Below are positions 59,529-64,000 of a stretch of DNA of 64,000 bases, piece after piece; positions within the stretch are counted from its first letter, which is position 1, and each line of letters begins with the position of its first letter. The notes under the pieces were generated by a model that made no database searches, had not been told where the DNA came from, and worked only from the letters and a program-made list of their open reading frames with translations. The stretch covers positions 113,328 to 177,327 of the forward strand of contig MNCI01017942.1 in assembly GCA_015680685.1 (NCBI GenBank), read 5' to 3'. The stretch comes from Gnetum montanum. Taxonomy: Eukaryota; Streptophyta; Gnetopsida; Gnetales; Gnetaceae. The position numbers were made by a program, and so were the translations under genes.

Positions 59529-59789
59529 CCCTATAATATCTTCTAGTTTTTAGTAATTTCAAAATAGTTGACTCAAATTTCCCTTACTAGCACCCCCCAC
59601 AACTAAGGCGATCACTCCAAGATCATGTAGATTCAAAAATCACGCAAATCAGGGCAATAATGAGCAAGTTATGAACACTGGAAGTTTGAGTGTTAGAGCT
59701 TTTAGTTTCAAAGAAAAATTGGCAACAATTCCTTTCTTATGAAATTTAGAAATGAAATTTTTTTTCTAAATCCCTCACACTATGTATAG

Positions 59790-59868
59790 TATTTATGAGT
59801 GCAATATCATAAATGTGATAGTGTAGACATGATCATGTAGGTTCCTGCGATATTGTAGATACAATGTC
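59790..59868 (-). promoter_or_regulatory. E7 internal promoter-like module
   Basis: Worn palindromes (ACAATATCGCAGG, TTTATGATATTGCAC) are followed on the minus strand by CATAAATA at 59797-59790. Same place relative to the intron and ORF2 as in E1, E2 and E5. Confidence 0.45.
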
Positions 59869-60164
59869 ACCATAGAAAAATAAATATTTCTAAATGTTTT
59901 TCTTGGAAAAAATTGAGTACCATAGGATAGTTGGAAGATATGCATCATGTTGAAAGGGTCTTGATATGGAGATGATGCTTCAGTTGTGAAAAATAGGCAT
60001 TGAAAATCTATGATTAAGGAATCTTGGGCTATGAAAGTATATGAGGTATTGATGGAATGGATGAAAAAGAAAATATTGTTGTGTTATTAGAACGGATAGT
60101 GTGAATGATATGGGAAGTATTTATTGTTATTTATTGGAACTAGAAGGCTCAAGATGATGTGGAA

Positions 60165-60800
60165 TCACTTGGTAGGTATAGCATAGAACAATTATACAAA
60201 TGGGTCCTTCCCAAAGCAGGCTCTAGCCCTTAATGCCCTTATATAACCACACCTAAAAGTGTCCGTAGGTACTTAAGGAATTGAATGTAAGACATACTTG
60301 TTTAGCAAAATACACATGTTAGTATCACCAAATTGGGAAAATGACTATATGTTACACAAAATCATAAGTTATGATTATTCAAATAGTGAGATGAAATGGT
60401 TTTAGAAGGGATTACAGAAATCGGGACATGAGGTGTCTTACCATAGCATAATGAACTCTTGTGTTTTATTAGTGGTTAAGGTAATCATTAGTCTTTTTGT
60501 CCAAGATTCAAACCAAGTCTAGACCACATTCTAGTGACATCACATCATTTTATTTCTTGGAGTTACAACTGTAAGATTATCAATGTCACAAGAAGTATTG
60601 TCACTTGGCATATTGTCCAAGGGAGGAGTTTATTCCTGGAACTTTGTTTTTATTTTTACATTTCTGAGAAGCCACCTACCTTTAGGCAATACGAAAATTA
60701 TATTACAAGTAAGACAAGCATTACAGTAACCCAAATACTCCAATGAAGCTAAAGTAATATTAATGGGAAACATGTCTTTCCAGTGGAACCCCTAGAAACT
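60165..60800 (-). repeat. Conserved non-coding block (E7 copy, partial)
   Basis: Shares the GAAGCCACCTACC, CATGTCTTTCC, CTTGGCATATTGTCCAAGGG and AACCACACCTAAAAGTGTCCGTAGG landmarks with E2. Part of the first half is missing. Confidence 0.55.
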
Positions 60801-60849
60801 TATTTTGTGTCCTTTATTTGTTATTTGTGTTAACCTTTTTAAGGTAGCA

Positions 60850-63800
60850 NGATCTTAATGGTAGTTGAGTTTTGATCATCTAAGTTCTTATTTTTCTTTC
60901 CCAATGGTATGTGTCTATGAGTTAATATTTTTGTTTCTAAGTCCTTAGTTGGAGCCATTTTCTTTGGATAGGAATTAGTGAGTGGTTCATGTGTATCCAT
61001 GGATATGTTTAACAAATTAAGGTTCTCAATTAGTGACCATGGGGTGTCTTTTGGTTTTGTGGCTTCTACTCTTTTTTCAGCACACATTTATGTTAAAATA
61101 TCACTATGGACTGTTATGATGTCTATTTTTGTCCTTTGAATGTTCCGTCCATTGTTGCACCCTTTTCTTTTAGCAGTTATGCATGGAATTCTTTGTGTAG
61201 GGATGACTATATTTTTATCCTCTTTTGAGATCTCTATAGATAAATCTATCATATTTAACTTAGCATCAATGGTGCTAATTCATGCCCTCCCCATGATGAT
61301 TAAACATTCCTTATCAATATCCTTCACATCAATCACGAAGAAGTCTATTGGGTAGGACCAACCATTGACAGTGGTTACTACATCATCAATCTATCCCAAA
61401 GGGATGACAAAAAACTATTCTACAAGCTCTAGCCTGATTTTTCATTCCTTGAATGGTGGTAGGTTTGATGTGTGATATGTATCATAGGAGACTAAATTGA
61501 CTCCAGAACCTGAGTTTAGTATAGGCTTGCATGATAGATTTCCAACTAGCTGTAGAGAGAATAAAGGATCTCCTAGGTAAATTTGCTTCTATAGGAGTGG
61601 CCCTACCTTGATCCAATTGGTAATGATTATAGTAAGCATGATAGTCTATATTTTCAAGTTTTAGGATGATGGAAGCTTATCAAGAGTGAGAAGATCTATT
61701 TTAGGAGAAGATGGTCTTGATAAAGGTCCTATTTTGTCAACTTTCTCTAGACTCATCCTAAAGAAGGGATGTTTCTTTATTTGGTCCTTAGCATTGCTAG
61801 TGCGATCTTCTATTCATACATTTACTATCCTTATAGCCTTCTTCAACTACAACTATGATGACAATTCACTCTACATTATAGGTGGTGGCACTAGTGGTAA
61901 GGGATTTGGATTGGGATTTGAGAGATCAGTTGCTTATGGATGCATATGCAAGTTTGAAGTAGTTCTTGGTGGCATTAGTTGGTAGTATTCTAGTGGGTGA
62001 TATTATGGATTTTGAACAGTGAAGTTTGCTGGTGAGATAGGACATTGGACATAGTATCCATATGGATCAGGTTGTTGATATGAATACTATTGACATGATG
62101 GTGGCATGATCCATGATTGTGACTGCTACCACTACTAATGATAGTGCTCTTGTAGTTGCAACAAGGCTCCACCAAGATAGTACATTGGTTGAGATTATCA
62201 TTTTTAGTTACCTTAAGGATAAGGTAATTGTTTCAGCATTTTCTTTTGAACAAATCATGGGTTAAGGGCATATGTCCTAGTTTCTTGCATATGTACCATG
62301 ACTAAACAACATCCCTTAGGATGTTCTTACTAGCACATGGTGCAACCTTCATCATCTATGGAGATGGTATCTAAGTATCCAACTACTAAAGCAACTTTGC
62401 CCTTTTATCCAAATTCATTCTTCTTCTATTTGCCTCTACCTCTATTGAGTGCTTGTTCTACTTTCTCCTCCATAATCTTTAGTGCTATTGTACATTGTTC
62501 ATCTACCAAATCCCACATTTTTACTACTTACGTTGCTACACTAGCAATAGCTTTCTAAATTAGTAGCATCTCTTTCCTAATGACTTAGTCTAAGGTTTCA
62601 TCCTCTTAGGTATTACAAACCAGTGCATCTCTTTTCTGAATTGATGGATCCCTATTGTATTCTTCAGCTAATTCCATTTTTATGAGTTCTTCTTCTTCTT
62701 TTTCCACTTGATCAATGAGTCTTTGAATTTGATGGATAGTTAATTCTAATATTCTTCCTTGGGCATAAACCCCAAGGGTCTCTCTTATTTTGCTTCTCAG
62801 CCTATCTATGATGTGCCTTAGCTATTCCTTTGATGAAAATCTATGGCCTAGGCATCTGTGTAATAGTGAATAATATCTACCCATTGCTACATCAAGGATC
62901 TTGTGAGTCCCTTGTTTCTAGTTTTGGATTTGCTTTCTTAAGTTCAACACTCATAAAAAAGTCTAATATTTGTGATTAAAAATTTTAAGCATGATACTCC
63001 AATGTCTAATGGATTTAGGTTCCAGTGACCTGTACTAGCTTTTCGCTTCCTTTACAAGTGTTCTAGGAAGTAGCTTTAATTTCTGCCAATCACTTTCTAT
63101 GTTTTTAAGGGCACAAGCATTGTGGAATTCTTGAAGGTGATGCTAAGAATTAGTGTTGTAACCTCATTCAAATCTGGGCATGTTATTCATGTCTAGCTAT
63201 TTGATTTGGCTATCTTTCACGTGCCTGGTTGGTATGTATATTGCTTTTTGAATGTTGATCATGTTCTAGGTTGCCATAAGAGGTTCATCATCATGATTAG
63301 GTTCATAGGCTCTGTGGTAGTGGTGACCCCTTCTATGCTCATGTCTCTCTTGATCCTCTCTTAGATTTCTTTGTCTTCTTCTTTCATACTCATCATCTTC
63401 TGAATTAGAATATCTTGAGTATTGATCATGATGACCATGTGCTCTTCTCTTTTCCCTATCAAAATCTTAGTACTTGTGTTGTCTCTTGTCATAGTCCTCT
63501 AATGATCATCATGAAGCAGAAGAGGTAGTAGGAGAATAGTGTCGACTAGTTCTCTTTTCATGACTCTTATGAGTTTCCTTGTAGGAACTAGCATGATCCC
63601 TTGGCCTAGAGTCCTACTTGTATCTTGAGTTAGTAGCCTCCCCCTTGTATGTCTCTACCAAAGTAGAGTAAATTTTGGCTTTGACAAGTTCTTCTAGTCT
63701 AATGATAGTTGTCTTTGATGGCTACTCATGGTTTTGGTGGAGTTGTTTTGAAATTTTTAGATCAACATCAAGCTCTTCTATGAGAACAAATGTGTTGGCT

Positions 63801-63955
63801 TGCTTCCCTTTGGTATAAACATGCTTGATTTTCATAGCAGCATCTATTCTTATTTTTTCCCTTGTAGGTTCATAAGGTATGGTCATGTTTTGAGTCACAT
63901 GATACCCTTCTTGAATTTGGTCCAAGTGCATTCCTCTTAGAGAAGTTTGTAGCAT
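60850..63955 (-). pseudogene. gag: E7 gag-protease, disabled
   Basis: From 63955 (MLQTSLRGMHLDQIQEG; the start may lie further right): Lys/His/Ser-rich N-terminus, Arg/Glu/Asp-rich stretch (63480-63340), gag core with LKLLPRTLVKEAKSxYRSLEPKSIRHW near 63085-62990, CLGHRFSSKE near 62850, REKIRETLGVYAQG near 62790, helix LIDQVEKEEEELIKMELAEEY; knuckle-like CTMC..EHPKGCC near 62345-62300 with two stops inside; Pro-rich linker; protease-like domain about 61550-61250 with LNSGSGVNLVS (Asp of DSG changed to Asn) and LIIMGRA; tail to N at 60850. Parallel to E6, which lacks the first part. Confidence 0.72.
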
Positions 63956-64000
63956 GTTTAGTGCTACACATTCGAGAGGTAGAACTATGTTGCCTTGCGT

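Larger units (their letters stand above)
54647..64000 (-). mobile_element. LTR retrotransposon E7, gag-protease subfamily, runs off the window
   Basis: On the minus strand, from the right: gag-protease relic (from beyond 64000 to about 60850), part of the conserved non-coding block (60800-60165), TATA module about 59868-59790, leader intron 59528-59277, ORF2 59276-55717, purine tract about 55518-55509 (TTGGGGGTA), 3' LTR 55508-54647. The 5' LTR must lie right of the window. A solo LTR (56116-56942) splits ORF2. No RT, RNase H or integrase is seen. Confidence 0.8.

Overview
This is nuclear DNA of a land plant, most likely a seed plant with a large, repeat-rich genome. The evidence is an intron-bearing dihydroflavonol-reductase-type gene, a nuclear-type tRNA-Ala(AGC), and nested, decayed LTR retrotransposons that occupy most of the AT-rich sequence. 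Nothing visible fixes the species. Single N characters at 35992, 39052, 47565 and 60850 look like joins in a draft assembly.

Layout, left to right. 150-1130: relic of a Ty3/gypsy-type gag. 1131-6112: gene-free decayed repeats. 6113-12823 (+): element E1, with two LTRs and a 5-bp target duplication, inserted into an old minus-strand reading frame. 13322-21365 (-): element E2, 3' LTR truncated. 21366-23293: dispersed repeats. 23294-33268 (+): element E6. 33790-36025 (-): the only convincing protein gene of the host, an extended-SDR reductase with six exons. 36841-41700 (+): 5' half of element E3. 41701-49685 (+): 3' half of element E5, with complete element E4 (42638-48513) nested in it. 51542-51614 (-): tRNA-Ala. 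53309-54510: dispersed (CAT)n motifs and a LINE reverse-transcriptase fragment. 54647-64000 (-): element E7, running off the window and carrying a solo LTR (56116-56942).

The elements form one extended family with an unusual plan: LTR, tRNA-Asp-type primer site, gag, a conserved non-coding block of about 1 kb, an internal promoter-like module (GATATC palindromes followed by a TATA box), a short GT-AG intron ending exactly at a start codon, a second large ORF (ORF2, about 900 codons, coiled-coil rich), a purine tract, and LTR. I see no reverse transcriptase, RNase H or integrase in any copy. Subfamily 1 (E1-E4) has gag only; subfamily 2 (E6, E7) has gag plus a retropepsin-like domain. They would have to be mobilised in trans by a pol-bearing partner, which is not in this window. 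ORF2 with its own promoter-and-intron leader is the most interesting feature here. All copies carry stops and frameshifts, so the retroelement genes are annotated as pseudogenes.
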